Positions 1 to 9,400 of a stretch of 64,000 nt of DNA are shown here, piece by piece. Location of the stretch: the NCBI GenBank assembly GCA_963971575.1, contig OZ020611.1, positions 228,090,260 through 228,154,259 of the forward strand, read 5' to 3'. Numbering within the stretch: the first letter of the stretch is position 1; each line of letters opens with the position of its first letter. Both the position numbers and the translations under genes were made by a program. The DNA comes from Liopterus haemorrhoidalis. Its lineage: Eukaryota; Arthropoda; Insecta; Coleoptera; Dytiscidae. The notes beneath the pieces were generated by a model. That model was not told the DNA's origin, did no database searches, and saw nothing but the letters and a program-made list of their open reading frames with translations.

Positions 1-1400
1 ATACTAAAAAATTATATTTGTTAGAAAAACCTTTATATTTATCTATTATAATATTTAATTGTATAAATTCAGGTTGATAGAATTGTTTAAATTTAATTAA
101 TATTATAAAAGAGATTTGAAACAGCAAAAAAAATTAGTAAAAAAATTAAATTTGTATAAAAAAAATCTTTACATTTATCTATTGTAATATTTAATTGTTT
201 AAATTCAGATAGTTATAATTATTTAAATTTAATTATTATAAAAAGGATTTGAACCAGCAAAAAAATATTTAGTAATAAAATTATATTTGTAAAAAAAAAT
301 CTTTACATTTATCTATTATAATATTTAATTGTTTAAATTTAATTATTATAACAAGGATTTGAAAAAGCAAAAAAATATTTAGTAAAAAAATTATATTTGT
401 AAAATAAATCACTATATTTATTTATTATAATATGTAATTGTTTAAATTCAGGTTGTTTGAATTGTTTAAATTTTATTGTTATTATGAATGGATTGGAAAA
501 AACTAAAAAATACTAAAAAATTATATTTGTTAGAAAAACCTTTATATTTATCTATTATAATATTTAATTGTATAAATTCAGGTTGATAGAATTGTTTAAA
601 TTTAATTAATATTATAAAAGAGATTTGAAACAGCAAAAAAAATTAGTAAAAAAATTAAATTTGTATAAAAAAAATCTTTACATTTATCTATTGTAATATT
701 TAATTGTTTAAATTCAGATAGTTATAATTATTTAAATTTAATTATTATAAAAAGGATTTGAACCAGCAAAAAAATATTTAGTAATAAAATTATATTTGTA
801 AAAAAAAAATCTTTACATTTATCTATTATAATATTTAATTGTTTAAATTTAATTATTATAACAAGGATTTGAAAAAGCAAAAAAATATTTAGTAAAAAAA
901 TTATATTTGTAAAATAATTCTTTATATTTATCTATTGTAATATTTAATTGTTTAAATTCAGGTTGCTTGAATTGTTTAAATTTTATTATTATTATGAATG
1001 GATTGGAAAAAACTAAAAAATATTTAGTAAAAAAATTAGATTTGTAAGAAAAGAATCTTTATATTTATCTATTATAATATTTAATTGTTTAAATTCAAAT
1101 TGTTAGAACTGTTTAAATTTAATTATTATTATAAAAGGATTGGAAACAACAAAATATTTAGTAAAAAAATTATATTTGTAAGAAAGAAATGTTTGTATAT
1201 ACATATTTATTATAAAATTTAATTGTTTAAATTCAGGTTGTTATAATTGTTTAAATTTAGTTATTATTATAAAAGGACTTAATACAGCAAAAACTATTTA
1301 ATAACAATGTTATATTTGTAAGAGAAAATTCTTTATATTTATCTATTATAATATTTAATTGATTAAATTCAGGTTGTTGTATTTGTTTAAATTTACTAGT
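1..1400. repeat. AT-rich satellite array with higher-order repeat
   Basis: Tandem monomers of roughly 125-130 bp follow each other, each with the blocks ATTTAGTAAAAAAATTATA, TATCTATTATAATATTTAAT, TGTTTAAATTCAGGTTG and AAAGGATTTGAAACAGCAA. The first 500 bases recur almost base for base from position 510 (about 509-bp offset, four monomers), so the array has a higher-order unit on top of the monomer. The last monomers (1020-1400) are more diverged. The array runs off the left edge. No coding potential. Confidence 0.9.
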
Positions 1401-1754
1401 CTTTGTAAACAATTTTATTTATTTAAGTCTTTTGTCTTGAAACGTGGAGCCTGGGTCAGTCACGTCTTGTCACCAACACTTTTAATTACATACTAATATC
1501 TTATCTCTTACCTAACTCTTCAATTAGGTAATTAGCATAATCCCCAATTAATGATATGAATCGACTTGTCGTTGTGACGTAACATCTAATGAAATTTTTA
1601 ACTGACCATTTATCACCAAAGTTTAAATTAAATTAAATTAATTTAATAAAAAAATATGTTTTTTAGATTTTTTTTTTATTGAAAAATATATTTTTTTAAA
1701 AATTTGTTGTGTGTATCAAAAGAAATCCCTTAAGACGAAGATTGCGGAACGCGT

Positions 1755-1760
1755 TTTGTC

Positions 1761-1818
<58 letters not shown>

Positions 1819-1911
1819 CCGTCTGTCCGTCTGTCCGACTGTCCGTCTGTCCGTCTGTCCATCTGTCCGTCCGTCCGTCCGTCCGTCCGTCCATCCGTCC
1901 GTCCGTCCGTA

Positions 1912-1967
<56 letters not shown>

Positions 1968-2091
1968 GGTCGGTCCGTCCGTCTGTCGGTCCGTCCGTCC
2001 GTCCGTCCGTCGGTCTGTCCGTCCGTCCGTCCGTTCGTCCGTCCGTCCGTCGTTCCGTCCGCCTGTCTGCCTGCCTGTCTGCCTGCCTGCC

Positions 2092-2130
<39 letters not shown>

Positions 2131-2131
2131 T
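1755..2131. repeat. Expanded GTCY tetranucleotide microsatellite
   Basis: About 375 bp of GTCT, GTCC, GTCG and GCCT tetramers. Homogeneous GTCT blocks flank a degenerate GTCC/GTCG core. This is the expanded version of the short GTCT tract in other family X copies (for example 6592-6656). Because the unit is 4 bp, every frame on both strands stays open, which yields Ser/Val/Cys or Thr/Asp/Arg repeats that are not genes. Confidence 0.95.
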
Positions 2132-2585
2132 CGGTAATAATTGTAACCAAACGGCTAAACCTAGAGAGAGGCATGCTTACAACTCTTTGACCCGTACATA
2201 GGAAAAATACTAAAACATCTAAAAAACATATCCCCATAAACATATAAACAAATATGTGCTCTTCGAAATTTCTGAGTAGGGTATCAAATGAAAGTCCTTT
2301 GTACGTGGATTAACGATCAAAATTTTATTTTTGCAAAATAAATTATTTTGAAGCGATTTTTGCCAAAATTGTGCAAAAATTTTTTTGTCCCACACCCTGT
2401 AGCCCAGATGGTTTAAACTAAAAATCTGAAGAAATTCTAAGTAATGTACATTGGTGTGAACAGGAATAGTACAACCGGAATTTTTGATTAGATTATGTTT
2501 TCGGAAAATAACGCATTTTTTGTGTTTTTTGGTTTGACGATGTAAAATATTTAATACGTTATGTAACACAGTAAACAAATAAGCT

Positions 2586-2655
2586 TTCATAGTCTAATGG
2601 TTAGCATTCTCGCTTCCTAAATTGGAAACTAAGGTTCGTTTCCAGTCTGGAGACA
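2586..2655 (+). promoter_or_regulatory. tRNA-like segment inside family X (pol III A/B-box-like)
   Basis: TAGTCTAATGGTTAGCA resembles a tRNA A box and AGGTTCGTTTCCA a B box, spaced about as in a tRNA. The segment sits at the same place in the element as the tRNA-like stretches at 7100-7190 and (reversed) 46330-46430. The stems are not well preserved, so this is tRNA-derived sequence rather than a functional tRNA gene. Whether it drives transcription is unknown. Confidence 0.5.
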
Positions 2656-2900
2656 ATTTTATATTTTCTGTTTTTGTTTTTTGCATTTTTATTTTGTTTA
2701 AATTATTTTGTCAAAATTCTAGTTATATTTTGGCAAATGTTGCATTTAAATTTTAAAAGCGTAAATTTTATCACCCGTTGGAATTGTTGAAATTCACACT
2801 TCACATCAATTTTTATAAATTTCTTTATTTTAAAACGATTTTTCCCGAAACTGTGCAGATTCAACGGTGCAAGTTTTTTTTGAATTTTTTGTGTCATTGA

Positions 2901-3230
2901 AAAAATTGTTTTTTTAAATTTTTAAAAAATTTGTTGTGTTGTGTCTGTACTGTATTCGTTCCCCTATATTTTAGGAATTCACTTCATGTAGGATATATTA
3001 ATGAAACACTAGTTTACTGTTATTGTCCGTACACGGCGGTGGTCTTAATTAGCTTGTCTTATCATTGGAGACCGGTAAAAATATGCAACGGTACTTTTGC
3101 CATAGGCGTGCTATTTTAAACTTTATTTTAACAAAAAACCAACTAAAAACAAAAGAATAGAACACTTGTACCACAATGAATTCTTATCTTAATAACAACA
3201 CCTCATTATTTTGGGATTATATCCGAGATA
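2901..3230. other. Unannotated AT-rich stretch
   Basis: No gene recognised. TGCAACGGTACTTTTG occurs at about 3083 and again at about 3359, on either side of the foldback element at 3231-3532, which suggests older repeat sequence broken by it. Confidence 0.5.
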
Positions 3231-3532
3231 GGTAATTCCGGTCACTCCTTTGCCATTGGTCAGTTTTTGATAAGATATTAAATTTTTTTAAGCTACATTA
3301 TTTATCAGCTGGGCACATTACAAATATATATATAATTACTAGGGTCCGGCAAAAATTTGCAACGGTACTTTTGTTAGGTGTTTTTCTATAAAAAGCGACA
3401 CATGTGTTATCTGTAGAAATAAAATGTAATTATATGTATTTGTAATGTGCTCTGCTGGCAAATAGTGTAGCGTATAAAAATTTAATATCTTATCAAAAAC
3501 TGACCAATGGCAAAGGAGTGACCGGAATTACC
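3231..3532. mobile_element. Short foldback element with 57-bp perfect terminal inverted repeats
   Basis: The left arm begins GGTAATTCCGGTCACTCC and its exact reverse complement ends at 3532. The first 57 bases of the two arms match perfectly, then similarity decays (both arms still share a CACATTACAAATA-type block). The loop is non-coding. No clear target duplication is visible (flanks GATA and ATGT). The perfect arms imply either recent origin or arm homogenisation. Confidence 0.85.
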
Positions 3533-3817
3533 ATGTTTAATCGACACATTAATTAACAATGTTCTTCAAATTTGCTTCTGTTAGATTCATTCTTTTATCA
3601 GTCAATATAAATTTTAGTAGTAAGAAACCGTTTAATTAATTAATTTAATGAACCGTAATTAACCGTTATTAACATTTCTTTCCGGTTTCGGTTTTTAATT
3701 TGAGCCATTTTACGTTCCGGTTCCGGTTCTGTTAAAAATTCCGGTTAGTTTCGGTTTTCGGTTCGGCTCCGGTTCGACTCTCTGGTTATTGGTGAGATAA
3801 AGCCGCAATATGCCTAA
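3533..3817. other. Old transposon remnant with CCGGTT-type simple repeats
   Basis: Between 3680 and 3780 there are irregular repeats of CCGGTTCCGGTT / TTTCGGTTCGG. A reversed counterpart is near 39780. The last ~30 bases (GAGATAAAGCCGCAATATGCC) match the transposase remnant at 38810-38835, so this is the left half of a decayed Tc1/mariner-superfamily element that was split by the insertion starting at 3818. Confidence 0.55.
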
Positions 3818-5864
3818 GGGCCGAGAGTTCCAGTTGCTAATAAACTGTCCAATAAGTTTATTAGCAACATAATTTTTTTTCCCGAGAGTTCCACCCCGAA
3901 ATAGTTATTAGTTTGCTAATAAATAGACTTATTTGTTTAATAATTTATAGGCAACATTAAGTGCTTAATAAAGTGACATATAACCAAAAACAAGTTCGCA
4001 AAATCTGTTAATATTTCAATTTTAATTGAAAAACAGTATAATTTTAAAAGAATATACGAATGTGTAGTTTTTAAACATTTCTATAATGGCGATTTTAGTG
4101 TTTTATATACATTTTAGCTGTATTTTGACGAAATCGACGATCTGTTTGGATGAATTTATAAATTATGGACAACCTATTTTAGAATATTTTGGGCATTTAT
4201 TGTAAATGTTATACATAAAGAACAATATATAAATATATATTTTTAAATTAACATTGTTTTTTTTTTTATATATGTATTTATTTCAATTACGATTACAACA
4301 CATTACAAACAATACTTTAAGCATTACTATTTATATAAAAATGATAGAAAATAAGAAGACAGACGCAATTATTGGCAGAATAATAAAGATGTGTGGCCGA
4401 AAATTGCTGATAAGTTTAATTCATATTGTTTAAGGAATGTAAAATAAAGCAAAATATGGCTGTCTTCTTATTTTCAGTCACTTTTGTATTATAAAATGCG
4501 GGTCCGGTGTCGTATATATACACAAAAATTTTAAAATTTTCAAACGGTGTCTGAAAGTAGGTCATTCAAGTAGTATTTTTCAGAAAAAAAAATTGCGGGT
4601 TATCGTGATTTTCTTGAGTTACAAAGGTAAAAGTTTTGTAAAATGCATTGTTACCTACCCTAACCTAAAATAGTGTATTTGCCATTAATCTAGAAAGTAG
4701 GTACCTCGCTTCGCTCGGCTTCTTCTAACCAAACCTCTTACTAACCTAAGATAGTGTTTTGTCATTAAACTAAAACGTAGGTAGGTAGCTCGCTTCGCTC
4801 CGCTCCGCTCTGCTCTTATCTGCAACCTAGCTGAACCTAGCGCTGTGGTAAGCGTCAAATTTACGTTGATATATGGAGAAATCTAACCTAAAATTGCAAG
4901 TTTAAAAGTGAAAAATAATTAAAACTGTAAAAAAAACTAACAATTTCCGTACCTAATATAATTTATTATTATCTAAGAAAGATGTCCCTACAAAAAAATC
5001 ATGAAAATAATGTAAATTAAGTGTGTATATATACAGTACCAGAGCCTAAAATGCTATTTTTATTAACTTCTCTTCTATCTATATTGTCCTCTTTTTCTGT
5101 GATAAAATTTGTTGAACGCCGTTTAATTGTCATTTTAACAGTAACGCAAAAAATATACGTAATGTCATTGAATGAAAAGTCAAACTATTTATTGTCAAAA
5201 TATTTAATATCAAAATATTCAGTGTCAAAATTTCATCTTACTTTAGCTCTACAAATTTACGTATAACTCTATCCCTCTTGCACAGTGTTACTATCTTCAT
5301 AAGAAATACCAATACAAAAACAAAAAATTATGTTGCTAATAAACTACAGTTTGTTTCAAACGCTTAGGCGGAACTAAATGGGAATTTCGTTCTTTTAGGT
5401 TGTCACGACAAGGGACCTTGCTTGGGTTATTTCATTTTTTATGTTGGAATGTCAAAATTTAAAATTACAACAATGAAACCATGGAAACGAATGACCTATG
5501 TCAAAATTAAATTATTTTTTTATATATTTTAATGACAAAAAAATTAATAAATGGGAAATTTGTATTAAGAATGACACAAAAAATCAAAATATAAAGAAAA
5601 TGACATTTTAAAATGATATTAACCTTAACCAAAAATTTTTATTGTAAGTATGATTTACAAAGCTTAAACAAAACGGTCGAAAAGCACGATTTAAACGATG
5701 AAAGTAACTAGATTGCAAAATTTAGTTCCGCTTAACCGTTTGGAACAGACTGTATTAGAAGGATTTTGTAACTTGGAAATCACCAATAAATTTATTAGCT
5801 TCATAAATATATTATGTGTCTAATAACTATTAGGGAGTTTATTAGGAACTGGAACTCTCGGCCC
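3818..5864. mobile_element. 2.05-kb TIR element flanked by TAA (PIF/Harbinger-like), non-autonomous
   Basis: The left end GGGCCGAGAGTTCCAGTT and the reverse complement of the right end agree over about 29 bp with one mismatch. TAA is duplicated at 3815-3817 and 5865-5867. The empty site exists in this window: TATGCCTAAACGTTATTG at 38826, where the two flanks are contiguous. A 3-bp TAA target with G-rich ends is typical of PIF/Harbinger. I find no transposase. Inside are imperfect duplicates near 4655-4815 (each with CTCGCTTCGCTC) and a nested MITE at 5347-5752. Superfamily is inferred from TSD and ends only. Confidence 0.75.
5347..5752. mobile_element. TA-flanked MITE (family M) nested in the 3818-5864 element
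   Basis: Terminal inverted repeats begin CAGTTTGTTTCAAACG at the left and, read in reverse complement from the right end, CAGTCTGTTCCAAACGG; both continue into a GCGGAACTAAA block. TA flanks both sides (5345-5346, 5753-5754). Related copies are at 54092-54775 and, as a half element, at about 62790-62932. Non-coding; Tc1/mariner-type mobilisation is inferred from TA targeting. Confidence 0.8.
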
Positions 5865-6110
5865 TAAATGTTATTGATGAAATTTTAAATTTTGATAAAG
5901 TAGTAACCAACTGTTAAGACTCAAGAGGTGCTCATTTGACTGAAATTATATTTCATGTATAAATATCAGGTTTTCTACTTTTAGTATCACTAAAAACATT
6001 TTTCCATTCAATAAGAATTTGTATTTTATTAATCAATGAAAAAGAGGCTTAATTTGAAAAATCCTTTATTTATACCCCTCATATAAGCTGATGGGTTTTC
6101 AACTTAATAA
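5865..6110. other. Right half of decayed transposon remnant
   Basis: Aligns with 39317-39545: shared blocks AAGACTCAAGAG, AAAAACATTTTTCCATTC, GTATTTTATTAATCAATGA and CATATAAGCTGATGGGTT. With 3790-3814 it makes up an old element whose second copy lies at 38480-39545. The end of this block abuts the 3' flank of transporter gene A. Confidence 0.65.
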
Positions 6111-6249
6111 TATTTATAAATTTGAACATTACAAAAACAATATTTTCATATAATTACTTCTGTGTACATGTACAGTATTTATAACAGTAAAATATATAAA
6201 TATTAAATTCAGTGTAGACGTTTACGTACACACCATAATATTAACACAA

Positions 6250-6411
6250 TTATTCTTCTATCGTTTCTTCTTTTCGTTTCTTCGTTTTGAAACTGTTAAC
6301 AATTTCTTGAATCGGTATATTCTTAGTTTCAGGTACAAAAAACAAAACAAAGAAAAATCCAACCACATGCCAAACGATATAGATCAGAAATACGTAACCA
6401 TCAGTAAATTT
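6250..6411 (-). CDS. Glucose transporter A, last coding exon A8
   Basis: Acceptor TTTGCAG precedes codon AAA at 6411; the stop TAA is at 6252-6250. The 53 residues start KFTDGYVF and contain TM12 and the cytosolic PETKN motif with QEIVNSF, then a charged tail rich in Lys/Glu. The matching exon of gene B has exactly the same length and about 79 percent identity by eye. The downstream 3' flank (6180-6249) also aligns with 54792-54860 beside exon B8. A minus-strand AATAAA lies at 6070-6065. Confidence 0.93.
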   Translation of the reverse strand, partial: KFTDGYVFLIYIVWHVVGFFFVLFFVPETKNIPIQEIVNSFKTKKRKEETIEE

Positions 6412-9400
6412 CTGCAAAGAGAACGAGACTTTATATAACTTAACATCAATGGACAATATTAGTAACTACGTCACAAAATGAGATTCAGTGCTGCAGTCTC
6501 GCGTTTGGTTTCCTTTTATTTGAATTTAGCATGTAATTTTTAGGGTTTTGTAGGTATGACCAAAAAACCCTTATACCGTCATTTTGTCGTCTGTCTGTCT
6601 GTCTATCTGTCTGTCTGTCTATCTGTCTGTCTGTCTATCTGTCTGTCTGTCTATCTGTTCGGTAAAAATTGTAGCCAAACGGCTAAACCTAGAGAGGTGA
6701 AATTTGGCATGCTTGTACAACTTTTTGACCCGCACATAGGAAAAATACTAAAACATCTAAAAAACATATCCCCCTAAAAATATAAACAAATACGTGCTCA
6801 TCGAAAAAAAAAAATATTTTTTTAAAATTCTGAGTAGGGTATCAAATGAAAATTTTATTTTTGCAAAATAAATTATTTTGACGCGATTTTTGCCAAAATT
6901 GTGCAAAAAAATTTTTGTCCCACACCTTGTAGCCCAGATGGTTTAAACTGAAAATGTGAAAAAATTCTACGTAATGTATATTGGTGTGAACCGGAATAGT
7001 ACAACAGGAATTTTTGATCAGATTATGTTTTCGGAAAATAATGCATTTTTTGTGTTTTTAACTAAAATATGTTAAATATTTAATTCGCTATGTAACCAAG
7101 TTGTTACGTCAGTGCTCATATCGATGTGCGTTTAGTCATTGGTTTTCTAATTTGCTAAACAGTTAACTTGCAAACTAGAGTTTGAATCCTGTCAATTTTA
7201 ATTTTTTTGTTTTTTTTTGCAGTTTTCTTTTGCTTAAATTATTTTGTAAAAATTCTAGTTATATTTTGGTAAATGTTGCATTTAATTTTTAAAAGCGTAA
7301 ATTTAATAACCAGTAGGAAGTGTTAAAATTATAATTTAATTCTGTTTGATGTATACGAAATCAGAGGGCGGGGCTAATGATTTAAGCAACCAATAGAAGC
7401 CATAGGCGCAATTTTCAAAATCTTAATGAACCTTGCTATGTAAAAAAAATACTGCACATATTTAGAAACTTAAATAATGGTATTAGGCATTCGAATTAAA
7501 ATTCATAAAAAAATATTTTGACATAAAATTTTTTTTGGCATCCCAAATAATCATCATTCAGTTATTAAATACCTGCAAAACCCTGAAATGTGTGACAATT
7601 CACACTTCACATCAATTTTTTATTTAAATTGAATTTTGGATGTATAAATTAAGTTTTCAAAGGAAGAAAATGCTTCACATCATAACTACAAGTCAATATT
7701 TATTTATTAAAATTCTTATTATATACCTTTTAATTTAATATGTCATTATTTTTGCAGAACAATATTATTTTGCAGGTTAATTTTGAAAAATGTATGTTAA
7801 TAATAGTTATTATGGCAAGTAACATAGCAATAAGTGTGTGTGCCATACCTATATGGTTTGAAGGAACAATATGTTGTTCTTATTTTATCCATTATTGTTT
7901 TTCATTTTCATCTGTCAAAAAACGAAAAAAATTGCAATTAAGAATGTGGATGTAATGGTTACGATTTGGAGCAAAACAAAACACCATTCTGCATTCTGAA
8001 ACTAAATATTAATGATTACTTAGTTTTAATTAAATAAATACTAAAGATATATCGATTTCCATATTATTTAAAAACGTAACCTGTAAATATATCTTCGAAT
8101 CCTTATTTATATATTTATAAAATCATTCTATATAATATAAAGTATCTGTCTGGGCTGTATATATTTATCAAAAATACATATTTTTTGCTCCAACATTGAA
8201 AATATTCATAAAATTAAGTAAACAAAAGTAATGACACATGTATTTAAAACTAGCCAAAATCTTCCAAAGGAAACCCCTGTCAGATGGCAGCACATGTATG
8301 TGACGTCACACTAATATGGTCTATTAGCTATAAAGTACAAGGTTTGATATAAATACACAGACTACGAGCGTTTCAAATACCTAGTAATTGGAGTGGATAA
8401 AAGCGACTTGATATGATGCATTCGTCACTTTTGAGTTGACTGTTGTTAAGTTTGTTTCAAGTTATTTTGTTCGAATTTTATAGCGGTTTTTAGGATTTTG
8501 TAGGTATGACTAAAAATCTCTATAACGTCATTCACGTGTTTGTCTGTATTTACGGTAGAAATTGTAGCCAAACGGCTGGACCCACATATACGAAAGCTAT
8601 TGAGAGTTCATAAAAACACATCATAGGGAAAATATAAATAAATTTTTCCTTATCGAAAAAATAAATACGTTTTAAATTTTGAGTCATCAAATGAAATCTT
8701 TTAATACGTGGATAAACTGTGGCGTCATTTGGTTTATGACTCATCCAATATAATTTTTAATTACACATTTTCGTTGGGTTTAAAATGTTTCTTTAGTATT
8801 TTTAAAATTTAATATTTTTACAAGACTATTCATTTTACAATTCCAGTTATTTATAGAGTTTTTATATGTCACAAATAAGCACTTTTTGTACTATCTTTTC
8901 CTAGAAACTATCTACCCAAAAGAGTCATAAAACATCTGGCCACTACGGTTATTCAGCCCTTGGCTTAGTAACACAAGACAGTTATCGATACCACTTCAAG
9001 CAGTCAACATGTCATCAGTCTCAAATACAAATTATTAAAAACTCTAACACCGGTATATTTTACTTAACACTAGCATATTTGCTACGAAAAACGATTATAC
9101 TATTCAGGCAGCTATCTCGACTTCACCAAAACCTTTGATTGGGTTTCCTTTGATACGTTATTAAAAAACTACGTTCCTACAAATTTGATCATGCGAGCAC
9201 CAAACTTATAGGATATTATTTATCTAATAGAAGACAGTTTGTATTTTCTAGAAATGAAACGTCAAAGATACAAGAAATAAAATATGGGTTCCACAAGGGT
9301 CCATTTTGGACCCTATTTTATTTCTTGAATACGTTAATGATATTCCCAATAGTATGTGTTAGGTACTAAAAGTAAATTAAGAGAATTTTATAGATCTTGT

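Larger units (their letters stand above)
1713..2900 (+). mobile_element. Family X element, chimeric copy (X1)
   Basis: Sequence from 2131 to 2840 aligns with the interior of the better copy at 6541-7620: the block after the microsatellite (CCAAACGGCTAAACC), the GGGTATCAAATGAAA block, CACACCCTGTAGCCCAGATG, the tRNA-like segment, and the final TTCACACTTCACATCA. The left end is not the usual AGGGTTTTGTAGGTATGACC; instead it carries GTATCAAAAGAAA and AAGATTGCGGAACG, which match an internal stretch of copy X5 near 28900. This copy therefore looks recombined or rearranged. Non-coding. Confidence 0.65.

Noticed and set aside
1709..2243. Several overlapping open frames of 96-175 codons on both strands
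   Set aside because: They exist only because the GTCY tetranucleotide tract has no stops in any frame; the translations are Ser/Val/Cys or Thr/Asp/Arg repeats.
5021..5266. 81-codon frame in the 3818-5864 element as a transposase piece
   Set aside because: Low complexity, no transposase motif; not reported as a gene.
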